Of a stretch of DNA of 64,000 bases, positions 25,504 to 33,932 are shown one piece after another; position 1 is the first letter of the stretch, and the number at the start of each line of letters is the position of its first letter. The DNA lies in assembly GCF_004362825.1 (NCBI RefSeq), contig NZ_SNXZ01000004.1, positions 682,001-746,000 on the forward strand, written 5' to 3'. Made by a program: the position numbers and the translations under genes. Source of the DNA: Labedaea rhizosphaerae. Lineage in GTDB: Bacteria; Actinomycetota; Actinomycetes; Mycobacteriales; Pseudonocardiaceae. The notes beneath the pieces are model-generated. The model was not told the DNA's origin. It did no database searches and saw only the letters and a list, made by a program, of their open reading frames with translations.

Positions 25504-26616
25504 TCACCAGCCGGTCGCTTCGGCTTTGAGCTGCTCGGCCACCCGCTTGAGCCGCGGGGCCAGCTCCGCGTCGATCGCCTTGTGGTCGAACGAAGGCGGC
25601 AGGCCCGGCGGGTAGCGGCGCGCCTGCAGGGCGGCGATTCGCAGGCGGGTCGGCGGGTGGCTGTCGTCCACGCGGTGGTCCTCGGCGTCGGTGAGCTGCT
25701 TGCGTTCCGGGCTCAGCTCGGCGAACCAGGTGCGCCCGGCCAGCCACAGGTCGTCGTCCTTGCGGATCACCGCCGAGTGCAGGGCCCGCACCGCCGCCGG
25801 GCCCAGCGCCACGGTGCGCAACGCCGACGCCATCGCGGCCGGGCCGGTCGCCGTCGCCGAGAGGTGGTCGGCCAGGTATTCCGCGCGCTGGCCCGACCGC
25901 GCCAGCAACGTGTTCTGCGCCAGCAGCACCCAGTAGACCGGCCACGACAACAGCCACATCGCCCCCTCGGACGCCCAGGTCACGATCGGGAACGAGGTCG
26001 TCCTCGAGCGGGTCCGCAACGCGCGCACGAGCTCGGCCAGCGTCCGCAACGATGACCCGACCAGCAGGCCGCGCCGCAGGTCGCCGTTGACCTGGTGGGC
26101 CAGCTCGTGCCCGAGCACCGCCGCGCGCTCCGGCCCGGTCAGCAGGTTCCACAGCGGGTAGCCGAGCACCAGCACCAGCCGCCTGCGCAGGCCGACCTGG
26201 GTGATCGAGGCGTTGTGCTCGGCGCTCAGCACGACCTGCGCGACCTTGCGCGTGCCGAGCCGGTCGACCAGCTCGTCGAGCGCCGCGTACAGGTGCGGCG
26301 ACTGCTCGCGCGACACGAGCACGGCATCGGCCGGGAGGCGACCGAACCGGGGCCGCAACATGGCGGCGAAGCCGAGCATCACCACGCCCAACGGGATCGT
26401 GATCAGGTTGGGCATGGCCACCATGATCCACACGCCGAAGACGGCCAGCGCCACCACGAAAAGGTGCACCAGGGCCGCGATGACGCAGGCCGCCCACAAC
26501 GCCGCACCCCGGCGGCGCACGGTGAACGGCTCGACGGTCACGGTGCGGAACAACGACTCGGCCAGACGCCTGCCCACCTGCTCGGCCCGCGTTCCCCGAC
26601 GATCCTCAACGGTCAC
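25504..26616 (-). CDS. M48 family membrane metalloprotease (HtpX-like)
   Basis: A 370-residue protein with two N-terminal membrane helices (LWAACVIAALVHLFVVALAVF and the MPNLITIPLGVVMLGFAAML segment), the zinc site HELAH at His170/His174, and the third ligand in GQRAEYLADHLSA. Two more hydrophobic stretches flank the active site (ASEGAMWLLSWPVYWVLLAQ). HtpX/M48 enzymes degrade misfolded membrane proteins on the cytoplasmic side. The start is uncertain: GTG 26616 gives VTVEDRRGTRAEQ; a long upstream in-frame extension overlaps the terminator and fasciclin gene region and is rejected. Confidence 0.8.
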   Translation of the reverse strand: MTVEDRRGTRAEQVGRRLAESLFRTVTVEPFTVRRRGAALWAACVIAALVHLFVVALAVFGVWIMVAMPNLITIPLGVVMLGFAAMLRPRFGRLPADAVLVSREQSPHLYAALDELVDRLGTRKVAQVVLSAEHNASITQVGLRRRLVLVLGYPLWNLLTGPERAAVLGHELAHQVNGDLRRGLLVGSSLRTLAELVRALRTRSRTTSFPIVTWASEGAMWLLSWPVYWVLLAQNTLLARSGQRAEYLADHLSATATGPAAMASALRTVALGPAAVRALHSAVIRKDDDLWLAGRTWFAELSPERKQLTDAEDHRVDDSHPPTRLRIAALQARRYPPGLPPSFDHKAIDAELAPRLKRVAEQLKAEATGW

Positions 26617-26671
26617 GAACCCGGATATCGCACTGCCCGATCCAAATGTTGCAGGCGTCGCGGGTACGGAA

Positions 26672-26707
26672 AAGCGGGGCGCGAGCCGACTGGCTCGCGC
26701 CCCGCTT
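26672..26707. terminator. Strong terminator after the fasciclin gene
   Basis: AAGCGGGGCGCGAGCC (26672-26687) pairs perfectly with GGCTCGCGCCCCGCTT (26692-26707) around a 4-nt loop, a 16-bp stem. It follows the stop of the fasciclin lipoprotein on the minus strand and precedes the M48 gene. Confidence 0.8.
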
Positions 26708-26717
26708 CCTGCCTGGG

Positions 26718-27386
26718 TCAGGACGTCGGCGACAGCACCGAGTCGATCAGGTAGACCGTGGCGTTGGCGGTGTGCACGCCACCGCAGATGACCTTGGCGT
26801 CGTTGACCTTCAGGTCGTTGCCCGAGCCGGTCACCTTGACCATGCCGCCCTCGACGGTCTTCTGGTCGCCGACCACCGCGTCGGGCGCGAGCTGACCGGG
26901 CACCACGTGGTAGGTGAGGATCTTGGTCAGCAGGCCGGAGTCGGTCTTGAGCTTGTTCAGCGTCGCCGAGTCGACCTTCTTGAACGCGTCGTCGACCGGC
27001 GCGAACACGGTGAACTCGCTGCCGTTGAGCGTGTCGACCAGGTTCACCTTCGGGTTCAGCTTCCCGGACACCGCCTGCACCAGGGTCTTGAGCAGCGGGT
27101 TGTTGCTCGCCGCGACCGCGACCGGGTCGGCGGCCATGCCGGAGACCGAACCGGCACCATTGGGCACCGCTTTGGCGTAGTCGCCGCAGCCCGGACCGAC
27201 GAGGTCGGCGGCGGGGTCGGCGGTGGCCGACGGCGAACTGGCCATCGGCTGGCTGGCCGCCGGTGGGGCCGCGGTCGTGGTCGTGTTCTGCGACGCCCCC
27301 TGGTCGGAGCTGCTGCACGCGGCTCCGAGGAGCGCGATGGACGCGATACCGATGGCGACCGTGCCACGACGAATGGTGCGCTTCAT
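26718..27386 (-). CDS. Fasciclin (FAS1) domain lipoprotein, Mpt70/83-like
   Basis: A 222-residue exported lipoprotein. [26 protein letters not shown] carries a lipobox (LGAAC), followed by a low-complexity Thr/Ala/Pro linker. Residues about 85-222 form one FAS1 domain ([56 protein letters not shown]). Related to MPT70/MPT83 of mycobacteria, thought to act in adhesion or cell-wall sensing. ATG 27386 is preceded by AGGAGA at about nine bases. Divergent from the alkaline phosphatase gene. Confidence 0.88.
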   Translation of the reverse strand: MKRTIRRGTVAIGIASIALLGAACSSSDQGASQNTTTTAAPPAASQPMASSPSATADPAADLVGPGCGDYAKAVPNGAGSVSGMAADPVAVAASNNPLLKTLVQAVSGKLNPKVNLVDTLNGSEFTVFAPVDDAFKKVDSATLNKLKTDSGLLTKILTYHVVPGQLAPDAVVGDQKTVEGGMVKVTGSGNDLKVNDAKVICGGVHTANATVYLIDSVLSPTS

Positions 27387-27566
27387 TTCCGAAAATCTCC
27401 TGTTCTCCGCTGGCGAATCGCATTTGAAGGCATGCGCATTCCCTGGCCCGTCGAATCGAGCCGCGATCACAGGTCCTTCGACAGGGGCGCGGAGCCGGAT
27501 GGGGCCCGACGGCCATCGTTATCCGCCCGTTACCAAACGTTCCGATCCGACGACTCCTGTTTGTCT

Positions 27567-27588
27567 GATCAACACCTGTTCATGGCCG
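27567..27588 (+). promoter_or_regulatory. Candidate PHO box (two 11-bp direct units)
   Basis: GATCAACACCT (27567-27577) and GTTCATGGCCG (27578-27588) are adjacent 11-nt units; the second fits the PhoP consensus core (G-T-TCA) of actinobacteria and the first matches at G-x-TCA. It lies 63 bp upstream of the alkaline phosphatase ATG. The match is partial. Confidence 0.4.
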
Positions 27589-27651
27589 GGTGTGCAGTTC
27601 GACGGTTTCGAATGGCGGCGCACTACCTACACATGCACAGGAGCTGATGAA

Positions 27652-29063
27652 ATGCGGAAACGGCTGAGCGGGCCGATCGTCGTCTCGGTGGCGGCCACGA
27701 CCCTGGCCCTGACCGCCGGGCTGGCGTTCTCCGACAGCGGCGCGGGCACGGCCGGCCTCGGCCGGCACGGCGCGGCCACCCGGCTGGACGGCGACCAGAC
27801 CGCCGAAGTGCGCGGTGAGATCCGGGGCGGCCCCGCGCGCAACGTGATCCTGCTGATCGGCGACGGCATGGGCGACTCCGAGATCACCGCGGCACGCAAC
27901 TACGCCCGTGGCGCGGCCGGCCGCTTCCCGGCATCGACGCCCTGCCGCTGACCGGCCAGTACACGACCTACTCGCTGGACAAGGCCGACGGCAAGCCGGA
28001 CTACGTGACCGACTCGGCCGCCTCCGGTTCGGGCTGGTCGACCGGCACCAAGACCTACAACGGCGCCATCTCGGTGGACATCAAGGGCAGGCCGCAGCGC
28101 ACGCTGCTGGAACTGGCCAAGGCGAACGGCCTGCGCACCGGCGACGTGAGCACGGCGGAGCTGCAGGACGCCACCCCGGCCGTCCAGGTCGCGCACGTGA
28201 CCGACCGCGGCTGCTACGCGCCGTCGTCGACCACCGCGAAGTGCCCGAGCAACGCGCTGGAGAACGGCGGCGCCGGCTCGATCACCGAGCAGCTGATCAC
28301 CACCCGCCCGGACGTCACCCTCGGCGGCGGCGCGGCGTCGTTCGCCGAGAAGGCCACCGCCGGGCGCTGGCAGGGCAGGACCCTGCTGGACCAGACCAAG
28401 GCGCGTGGCTACCAGGTGGTCACCGACGCGGCCGGGCTGGACCAGGTCCGCCACGCCGACCAGAACTCGCCGGTGCTCGGCCTGTTCGCCGCGGGCAACC
28501 TGCCCGTCAACTGGACCGGGCCGCTGGCCACGCACACCGGTGGCGCCGAGCCCGCGGTGCGCTGCACACCGAACCCGGCGCGCACGGCCGGTCTGCCCAG
28601 CCTGGCGACCATGACGAGCAAGGCGATCTCACTGCTCGACCAGCGCGGCCGCAACGGCTTCTTCCTGCAGGTCGAGGGCGCGAGCATCGACAAGCAGGAC
28701 CACGCCGCCGACCCGTGCGGTCAGATCGGCGAGACCGTCGACTTCGACCAGGCGGTCAAGGCCGCGCTGGACTTCGCCCGCCACGACGGCAACACCCTGG
28801 TGGTCGTCACCGCCGACCACGGGCACTCCAGCCAGATCGTCTACCCGGGCAGCACGACGCCGGGGCTGACCCGGACGTTGCTCACCGCCGACGGCAAGCC
28901 GATGACCATGGCCTACGGCACCGCTGAGACCGGCGGCTCGCAGGCGCACACCGGCACCCAGGTGCGCATCGCGGCGTACGGGCCGCGGGCAGCCAACGTG
29001 GTCGGCCTGACCGATCAGACCGACCTCTTCTTCACCGTGCGGGACGCGCTGCGCCTGCGCTGA
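27652..29063 (+). pseudogene. PhoA-type alkaline phosphatase with a one-base frameshift
   Basis: ATG 27652 follows AGGAG by about eight bases and opens a Tat- or Sec-like signal ([22 protein letters not shown]). The frame gives [24 protein letters not shown] (metal Asp) and then stops at TGA after FPASTPCR (27949-27951). The rest continues in another frame: [45 protein letters not shown] with the nucleophilic Ser, and [14 protein letters not shown]. One missing G in CCCGG near 27930 accounts for everything; restored, the protein has 470 residues like E. coli PhoA. Gene loss or a sequencing error in a G-run are both possible. Confidence 0.8.
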
Positions 29064-29072
29064 CCAGGGCGA

Positions 29073-29118
29073 CTCGATGGGGTGGGGCCGGCTGGTGAGC
29101 CATTCACACCCCATCGAG
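29073..29118. terminator. Hairpin after the alkaline phosphatase
   Basis: CTCGATGGGGTG (29073-29084) pairs exactly with CACCCCATCGAG (29107-29118); inner GGCT/AGCC pairing shortens the loop. It starts 10 bp after the phosphatase stop and lies before the GT87 gene. Confidence 0.65.
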
Positions 29119-29203
29119 GCGTCCCGCCACCTGCGAACTAGGCTGCGGCCCCGGAGATCGAACGCAGTCGGGGCGGCTGCTCGAGCCGAGGGAGCACCGG
29201 TCG

Positions 29204-30427
29204 ATGCAGTGGCAGCTCGCGTTCACGAAGCTGCTCGACCGCTGGTTCTGGTTGGTCGCCGTGGCCATCGGCGCCATCGTGGTGCTGGTGTACACAGTGG
29301 ACGCCCTGCGCTACGCCAACGGGGTCGACCTGCAGGTGTACCGGGCCGGCGGCGTGGCGATGCGGCACGGGATCCCGCTCTACGCCGACGGTTTCAGCCA
29401 ACGGCTCGGCACACCCACCGGCTTGTTGTTCACCTACCCGCCGTCGGCGGCGTTGTTCTTCGTGCCGATGAGCCTGCTGCCCTTCGGTGCCGCGCTCGTG
29501 GTGCACGAACTGGTCAACATCGCGGCCATCGGCGCGGTCACCGTGCTGGTGTGCCGCCACCACGGCTGGGCCTGGCGGCCGACGGCGCTCGCCGCCCTCG
29601 CGCTCACCGCCGCCGGGCCCGCGCTCGAGCCCGTCCGCGAGACGCTGCACTTCGGTCAGATCAACCTCGTGCTGCTGCTCATGGTCTGCGCCGACTGCCT
29701 GCTCCCCCGCCTGGGACCGCTGCCGCGCGGGCTGCTCACCGGCGTCGCCGCCGCGGTCAAGCTGACCCCGGCCGTGCTCATCCTCTTCTTCCTGGCCCGC
29801 CGCGACTGGCGCGCCGCCGCGACGATGGCCGCCACATCGGCCGCGATCACACTGGTGGCGCTCGTCGTCGCCCCGCACGACAGCCTGCAGTTCTGGACCA
29901 ACACGCTGTTCCACAGCGACCGGATCGGCGACGTCTTCTACTCCTACAACCAATCCCTGTCCGGTGAGCTGGCCCGGCTCGGCCTGAGCGGCGGCCTGCG
30001 GCAGGCGGTGTGGGCGCTCGGCGTGCTGGTCGTGGTGCCCGCCGGCTTCCTCGCCGCCCGCCGCGCGGTGCGCGCGGGCGACGAACTGGGCGCGCTGCTG
30101 GTCGTCGCGGCCGTTGGTCTGATCGCGTCGCCCATCTCGTGGGACCACCACTTCGTCTGGGTGCTGCTCGCCGTGCCCACGCTGGCCCTCGTCCCGCGTG
30201 GCCGCCGGTGGCTCGCGGTCCTGGCGATCGCGATCTTCACGGCGCCCCTGCACATCATCTGGCCCAACACCCGCGAGGTGCACTGGACGTCGTGGTGGCA
30301 GCACCTGACCGGCAACCTCTACCTCGTGGCCGCGATCGGCGTCGTGATCGCGGTCGGCCTGCGCCGCACCGCCGTGGCCGAGCCCGAGGTCGAGAACGCG
30401 CCGGTGATGGCCTGGTCGCGCGCTTGA
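29204..30427 (+). CDS. GT87 polyprenyl-phosphate mannosyltransferase-like membrane protein
   Basis: A 407-residue multispanning protein with about ten helices. The first extracytoplasmic loop has the GT-C/GT87 features VDLQVYRAGGVAMRHGIPLYAD, and later FTYPPSAALFFVPMSLLPFG, RETLHFGQINLVLLLMV and AAAVKLTPAVLILFFLARRDWRAA. Relatives (PimE and other DUF2029 proteins) transfer mannose or arabinose from a polyprenyl carrier to cell-envelope glycans. ATG 29204 has GAGGGAG upstream. It is a single gene between a terminator and the MerR-type operator that starts at its stop codon. Confidence 0.82.
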   Translation: MQWQLAFTKLLDRWFWLVAVAIGAIVVLVYTVDALRYANGVDLQVYRAGGVAMRHGIPLYADGFSQRLGTPTGLLFTYPPSAALFFVPMSLLPFGAALVVHELVNIAAIGAVTVLVCRHHGWAWRPTALAALALTAAGPALEPVRETLHFGQINLVLLLMVCADCLLPRLGPLPRGLLTGVAAAVKLTPAVLILFFLARRDWRAAATMAATSAAITLVALVVAPHDSLQFWTNTLFHSDRIGDVFYSYNQSLSGELARLGLSGGLRQAVWALGVLVVVPAGFLAARRAVRAGDELGALLVVAAVGLIASPISWDHHFVWVLLAVPTLALVPRGRRWLAVLAIAIFTAPLHIIWPNTREVHWTSWWQHLTGNLYLVAAIGVVIAVGLRRTAVAEPEVENAPVMAWSRA

Positions 30428-30447
30428 CCTTGACACCGTGACAAGGT
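30427..30447. promoter_or_regulatory. MerR-type operator in the promoter of the HEAT gene
   Basis: CCTTGACAC (30428-30436) and GTGACAAGG (30438-30446) form a 19-bp near-perfect inverted repeat around one C, flanked by A and T. It contains TTGACA (30430-30435), a perfect -35 element, 25 bp before the HEAT gene ATG. MerR proteins bind such palindromes next to or between -35 and -10. A clear -10 is not visible. The cognate regulator is probably the MerR-HEAT protein at 31157. Confidence 0.65.
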
Positions 30448-30460
30448 TTTCACTGTGTGC

Positions 30461-31102
30461 ATGACGCACAGGAACCTGCTCCGCGCACTGAGCGCCGAGG
30501 ACGCATCGACGCGCCTTCAGGCCGCGCTCGCGGCCGGCACGCGGGCCGACCCCGATCTGGCCGACCCGCTCGTGGCCCGGTGCGCGGTCGAGCCGGAGTT
30601 CTTCGTGCGCGACATGCTGACCTGGGCGCTGACCCGGCTCCCGGTGGACGTCACCGTGCCGAAGCTGCTCGCGCAGCTGCGTTCCGGGCACGCCCAGGCC
30701 CGCGCTCAGGCGTTGCACACGCTGTCCAAGCTCGGCGAGCCGAGCACGTGGCCAGCGATCTCCCGGGCGTTGCTGCGCGACGGCGACGACGAGGTGGCGC
30801 GCAGCGCGTGGCGTGCCGCCGTCGTCCTCGTGCCGCCGGCGGCGAAGAAGGAGCTGGCGACGGAACTGGCCACGCAGCTGGGCCGCGGCGACCGCAAGGT
30901 GCAGCTCAGCCTGAGCCAGGCCCTCGTCGCGCTCGGCGACGTGATCGAACCCGTCCTGCGGGTGGCGCTGACCAGTGCCGACCCGGCGGTGCGAGCCCAC
31001 GCGCGCGCCACCGAGCGGCTGCTGCACGACCCCGACGCCGGGTTCGAGCTCGCGCTGGACGAGGCGAGCCGGATCGTCACCCTGGGCCCGGACCGGGCGT
31101 AG
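30461..31102 (+). CDS. HEAT-repeat protein
   Basis: A 213-residue cytoplasmic alpha-solenoid protein: repeated helical pairs such as DASTRLQAALAAGTRADPDLAD, VTVPKLLAQLRSGHAQARAQALHTLSKLG, PSTWPAISRALLRDGDDEVARSAWRAAV and KVQLSLSQALVALGDVIEPVL. HEAT repeats bind proteins or ligands; no catalytic motif is present. ATG 30461 is close behind the promoter, suggesting a nearly leaderless message; GTG 30455 is an alternative. The next gene fuses a MerR HTH to the same kind of repeats, so the pair probably senses a common signal. Confidence 0.78.
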   Translation: MTHRNLLRALSAEDASTRLQAALAAGTRADPDLADPLVARCAVEPEFFVRDMLTWALTRLPVDVTVPKLLAQLRSGHAQARAQALHTLSKLGEPSTWPAISRALLRDGDDEVARSAWRAAVVLVPPAAKKELATELATQLGRGDRKVQLSLSQALVALGDVIEPVLRVALTSADPAVRAHARATERLLHDPDAGFELALDEASRIVTLGPDRA

Positions 31103-31156
31103 GACGGTGACCATGGCGCTCTCTTCGTTCGCGCGGGTCCAGGGCGGGCCAGCACC

Positions 31157-32149
31157 GTGTTGATCGGTGAGGTGGCGCGGCGCTGCGGCGTGAGCACCCG
31201 GATGCTCCGGCACTACGACGCCCTCGGGCTGGTGCGGCCGACCGGGCGCACCGTGGGCGGCTACCGCGAGTACTCCGAGGCGGACCTCCGGCGGATCTTC
31301 CACGTGGAGGGCCTGCGCACGCTGGGCTTGTCGCTGCGCCAGATCGCCCGCGCGCTGGCCGACCCGGGCTTCGCACCGTCCACATTGGTCGCCGAGTTGA
31401 TCCGCCGGACCGAGGACCGGCTGCGCCACGAGCAGGAACTGCTCGACCGCCTGCGCGCGGTCGAGCCCTCGGCACCGTCGGGCTGGCAGGGCGTCCTGCG
31501 CATCGTCGAGCTGTTGCACGGGCTGAACTCGCCCAGCGCGGCACGCCGTCAGCAGGCCGCCCTGGCCCCGGCCGAGGACGGGCCGGTGCCCACCGAGGCA
31601 CTGGCCCGCGCGGTGCTCGCCGAGGCCGACCCGAACGTCGCGGGCGCCCTGCGCTGGGCGCTCGCGCGGGCCGGCGACGAGGGCGTCGCGAGCGTCGCCG
31701 AGGGGTTGCGGTCCGCCGACGTCGACGTCCGGCGGCGCGCGATCCTGGCGATCGCCGAACTGCCCGGCGACCAGGCGAGCGCCCTGCTCGCGAGCGCCCT
31801 TGACGACCCGGATCCGGCCGTGCGCGGGCCGGCCGCACTGGCCGCGGGCCGTCGTGGTGTGCACGAAGCCGTGCCGATCCTCGTCGACATGATCGTCGAG
31901 GGCACCAACGACGTCGAGGCCTCCGAAGTGCTGGGGGCGCTGGGTACGGACGCGATCCTCGGCTCGATCCTCACCGCGCTGACCGACGCGCTCGCGGCCC
32001 GCCACGCGGATCAGGCGGTGCGGATCCGTCTGGTCCAGGCCCTGGCCGAGCTGCCGCCGTCCCTCGCGCGGGACGCCCTGCGCGAGCTGACCCATGACGC
32101 CGACCGGACCGTCGCCGCCATCGCCGCGGCCCTGGCCGAGCGCGCGTAA
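31157..32149 (+). CDS. MerR family regulator fused to HEAT repeats
   Basis: A 330-residue protein. Residues 1-70 are a MerR HTH (MLIGEVARRCGVSTRMLRHYDALGLVRP, then GGYREYSEADLRRIFHVEGLRTLG) followed by the dimerisation helix (LIRRTEDRLRHEQELLDRL). From about 120 on it has HEAT-like repeats (VRRRAILAIAELPGDQASALLASAL, DPDPAVRGPAALAAGRRGVHEAVPIL) in place of the usual small effector domain. Start is GTG 31157. It is 54 bp downstream of the HEAT gene. A MerR-type operator sits in the promoter of that gene, so autoregulation is likely. Confidence 0.85.
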   Translation: MLIGEVARRCGVSTRMLRHYDALGLVRPTGRTVGGYREYSEADLRRIFHVEGLRTLGLSLRQIARALADPGFAPSTLVAELIRRTEDRLRHEQELLDRLRAVEPSAPSGWQGVLRIVELLHGLNSPSAARRQQAALAPAEDGPVPTEALARAVLAEADPNVAGALRWALARAGDEGVASVAEGLRSADVDVRRRAILAIAELPGDQASALLASALDDPDPAVRGPAALAAGRRGVHEAVPILVDMIVEGTNDVEASEVLGALGTDAILGSILTALTDALAARHADQAVRIRLVQALAELPPSLARDALRELTHDADRTVAAIAAALAERA

Positions 32150-32170
32150 CGCGGCCGGCAACGCCACCGC

Positions 32171-32214
32171 CGTCCAATTCCGTCCAATTCCGTGCAACAC
32201 GGAGCGTTCGCTCC
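32171..32214. promoter_or_regulatory. Tandem decamer and hairpin upstream of the YbaB-like gene
   Basis: CGTCCAATTC is repeated directly at 32171-32180 and 32181-32190, with a third diverged copy CGTGCAACAC at 32191-32200. It is followed by the hairpin GGAGCG-tt-CGCTCC (32201-32214). It lies 45-88 bp upstream of the ATG at 32259. It may be an activator site for the WXG-type gene cluster, with the hairpin ending the MerR transcript. Confidence 0.4.
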
Positions 32215-32258
32215 CACCCGATCGTCTTGAAGCACAAGGACGTAGGGAAGAGGGACCC

Positions 32259-32735
32259 ATGACCGACATGTCGGAAAGCCTCCAGACGGAGGAGGAACTA
32301 CGACTCGAGGACCGCGCCGCGCAGCAACGCATCGAGCGCTTCGCCGCGGCGGCGGACAAGATCGACAACACCGAGGTCACCGAGTCGTCCCCGCGTGGGG
32401 AGGTGCGCGTCACCGTGCGCACCTCGGGCGCGGTGCGCGCAATCGAACTCGGGCCGAGCGGCGTCCGGCTCTCCGCCACCGAGATCGTCTCGCTCGTGCT
32501 GGGCTGCGTGCAACGCGCCCAGACGCGCATCGCCGAGGTGGCACAACGGATCCTGGCCGCCGAGGTCGGCGACGACCCGGCTGCCGACCTCGTGCTCAGC
32601 GACTACCGCAACCGCTTCCCGGCGGTCGCCGAACCATCGGCACCGCGTGCGAAGCCGGCCGGCGCCGGAGACGACTGGGCCGAGCGGCCGGTGCTGCGGA
32701 CGACGTCGTGGGCGGCGGACGGGAGCGGGGCATGA
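32259..32735 (+). CDS. YbaB/EbfC-like protein of the WXG gene cluster
   Basis: A 158-residue protein. Residues about 15-110 resemble the YbaB/EbfC nucleoid-protein fold (AQQRIERFAAAADKIDNTEVTES, GEVRVTVRTSGAVRAIELGPSGVRLSATEI, VSLVLGCVQRAQTRIAEVAQRI), a form commonly encoded next to WXG100/ESX genes in actinobacteria. The tail is disordered. ATG 32259 follows GAGGGA. The next gene begins in an ATGA overlap. In this context it is thought to help ESX substrates or act as a DNA-binding accessory; neither is shown here. Confidence 0.75.
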   Translation: MTDMSESLQTEEELRLEDRAAQQRIERFAAAADKIDNTEVTESSPRGEVRVTVRTSGAVRAIELGPSGVRLSATEIVSLVLGCVQRAQTRIAEVAQRILAAEVGDDPAADLVLSDYRNRFPAVAEPSAPRAKPAGAGDDWAERPVLRTTSWAADGSGA

Positions 32736-33085
32736 GCAGCCTGGACACCGACCTCACCGTGCTGGTCCAAGCGGCGGCGGCCCTCGACCAGTCCTCGCGC
32801 GACCTCGACGCGATCGCGCACAACCTCGTCGGCGGCGCCTTCGACATCGTGCCCGACTCGTTCACCAAGTGGGACCCGGGCGCGATGGCCGAGTACGCCA
32901 AGGCACGCCAGCAGGTCATCGACTTCGCCGCCGAGATGCGCAACCACTTCCACACCCTGGCCATGGACCTCGCCACGGTCGCGCAGACCTACGGCGACAC
33001 CGAGACCGGCAACACCGACCGCATCAAGGACTCGGGCGACGGCCTGGACAACACCAGCGGAATCTCACGGCGCCTGAACGCCTGA
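32732..33085 (+). CDS. EspC-like WXG100-superfamily protein
   Basis: A 117-residue helical-hairpin protein (SSLDTDLTVLVQAAAALDQSSRDLDAIAHNL, turn, then ARQQVIDFAAEMRNHFHTLAMDLATVAQTYGDTE). The C-terminal helix ends with a YxxxE-type signal (YGDTE) of type VII secretion substrates. It corresponds to the EspC/excreted virulence factor group of ESX-associated proteins. It starts in an ATGA overlap with the YbaB-like gene and lies 14 bp before the WXG protein gene. No ESX membrane component is in the window. Confidence 0.75.
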   Translation: MSSLDTDLTVLVQAAAALDQSSRDLDAIAHNLVGGAFDIVPDSFTKWDPGAMAEYAKARQQVIDFAAEMRNHFHTLAMDLATVAQTYGDTETGNTDRIKDSGDGLDNTSGISRRLNA

Positions 33086-33099
33086 AGGGAGCACGAACC

Positions 33100-33885
33100 A
33101 TGGCCACGCCGGTGGCGCCCGCCAAGCTGACCGACCTGAAGAACGCCTCGGAAGACCTGATGTCGTTGCTCAACGGCTTCAAGATGGGCCTCATCATGAA
33201 GGTCGCCCGCGACTCGAGCCCGAAGCCCCGCACGCAGCAGGTCATCACCCAGGTGCAGACCTACATCGAGAACTGGCTGCTCGGCCCGGAGAACGTCAGC
33301 AACGTCGGCAGGCAGTGGGCGAGCCAGATCACCACCGCCTTCCGCACCGCCTACGACGACTGCCAGACCGAGGTGGACCGGGTCAACAACAACTGGTCCG
33401 GTCAGGCCGCCGACAGCTTCTCCGAGCACGCCGACTCGCTGCTCGCCCGGCTCAAGGACGCCCAGCCCGCCGTCAGCGGGGTCGCCACCAACCTGGCCGA
33501 CCTCGGCGCGAACCTCGGCACGCTGCGCGGGACCGTGATCACCCACGGCGCCGATGCCGCCGCCTCGATGGTCAACGCGGCCATCCAGATCGGGAACACC
33601 GGCATCCAGGGCATCAGCCCCAAGATGCTGGCCGAGGCAGCGACCGGGATCGGGGTGCCGTTCGCGGTCGTCCAGTACTGCATGAGCGTCGTCGCGCAGA
33701 TCTCCCAGCAGTTGACCAACGTGATCGGCAAGCTCGGCACGCTGTTCAACGACGTCAACGGCAGCCTGCAGAACATGAAGTCGTCGGCGACCAAGATGGC
33801 CACCGCCGTGAACACGAGCCTGAGCACGCACCTGCCCAGCGAGCCGCCGGGCCTGACCGACAAGGGTGGGTGGAAACCCAAGTAG
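33100..33885 (+). CDS. WXG100-domain protein (type VII secretion substrate-like)
   Basis: A 261-residue protein with a central WXG hairpin: AFRTAYDDCQTEVDRVNNNWSGQAADSFSEHADSLLARL, the WSG turn being the WXG motif. Before it is a helical segment (QVITQVQTYIENWLLGPENVS) and after it a hydrophobic helical stretch (AASMVNAAIQIGNTGIQGIS, AVVQYCMSVVAQISQQLTNVIGKLG). Longer than classic 100-residue WXG proteins but without an obvious toxin domain. AAGGGA precedes ATG 33100. It forms a three-gene unit with the YbaB- and EspC-like proteins. Confidence 0.78.
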   Translation: MATPVAPAKLTDLKNASEDLMSLLNGFKMGLIMKVARDSSPKPRTQQVITQVQTYIENWLLGPENVSNVGRQWASQITTAFRTAYDDCQTEVDRVNNNWSGQAADSFSEHADSLLARLKDAQPAVSGVATNLADLGANLGTLRGTVITHGADAAASMVNAAIQIGNTGIQGISPKMLAEAATGIGVPFAVVQYCMSVVAQISQQLTNVIGKLGTLFNDVNGSLQNMKSSATKMATAVNTSLSTHLPSEPPGLTDKGGWKPK

Positions 33886-33903
33886 GGCAACAGCGATAGG
33901 TTG

Positions 33904-33932
33904 GTGCCGCGCCCGGAGGGGAGTCGCGGCAC
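33904..33932 (+). promoter_or_regulatory. Hairpin holding the Shine-Dalgarno of the NB-ARC regulator gene
   Basis: GTGCCGCG (33904-33911) and CGCGGCAC (33925-33932) form a perfect 8-bp stem that ends exactly at the ATG at 33933; the 13-nt loop CCCGGAGGGGAGT contains the GGAGGGG ribosome site. This would present or hide the site depending on folding. Confidence 0.55.

Noticed and set aside
29138-32530. Open frame of 1130 codons on the minus strand
   Set aside because: It is the antisense shadow of the GT87, HEAT and MerR genes; composition is Arg/Gly/His-rich and no domain is visible. High GC leaves such frames open.
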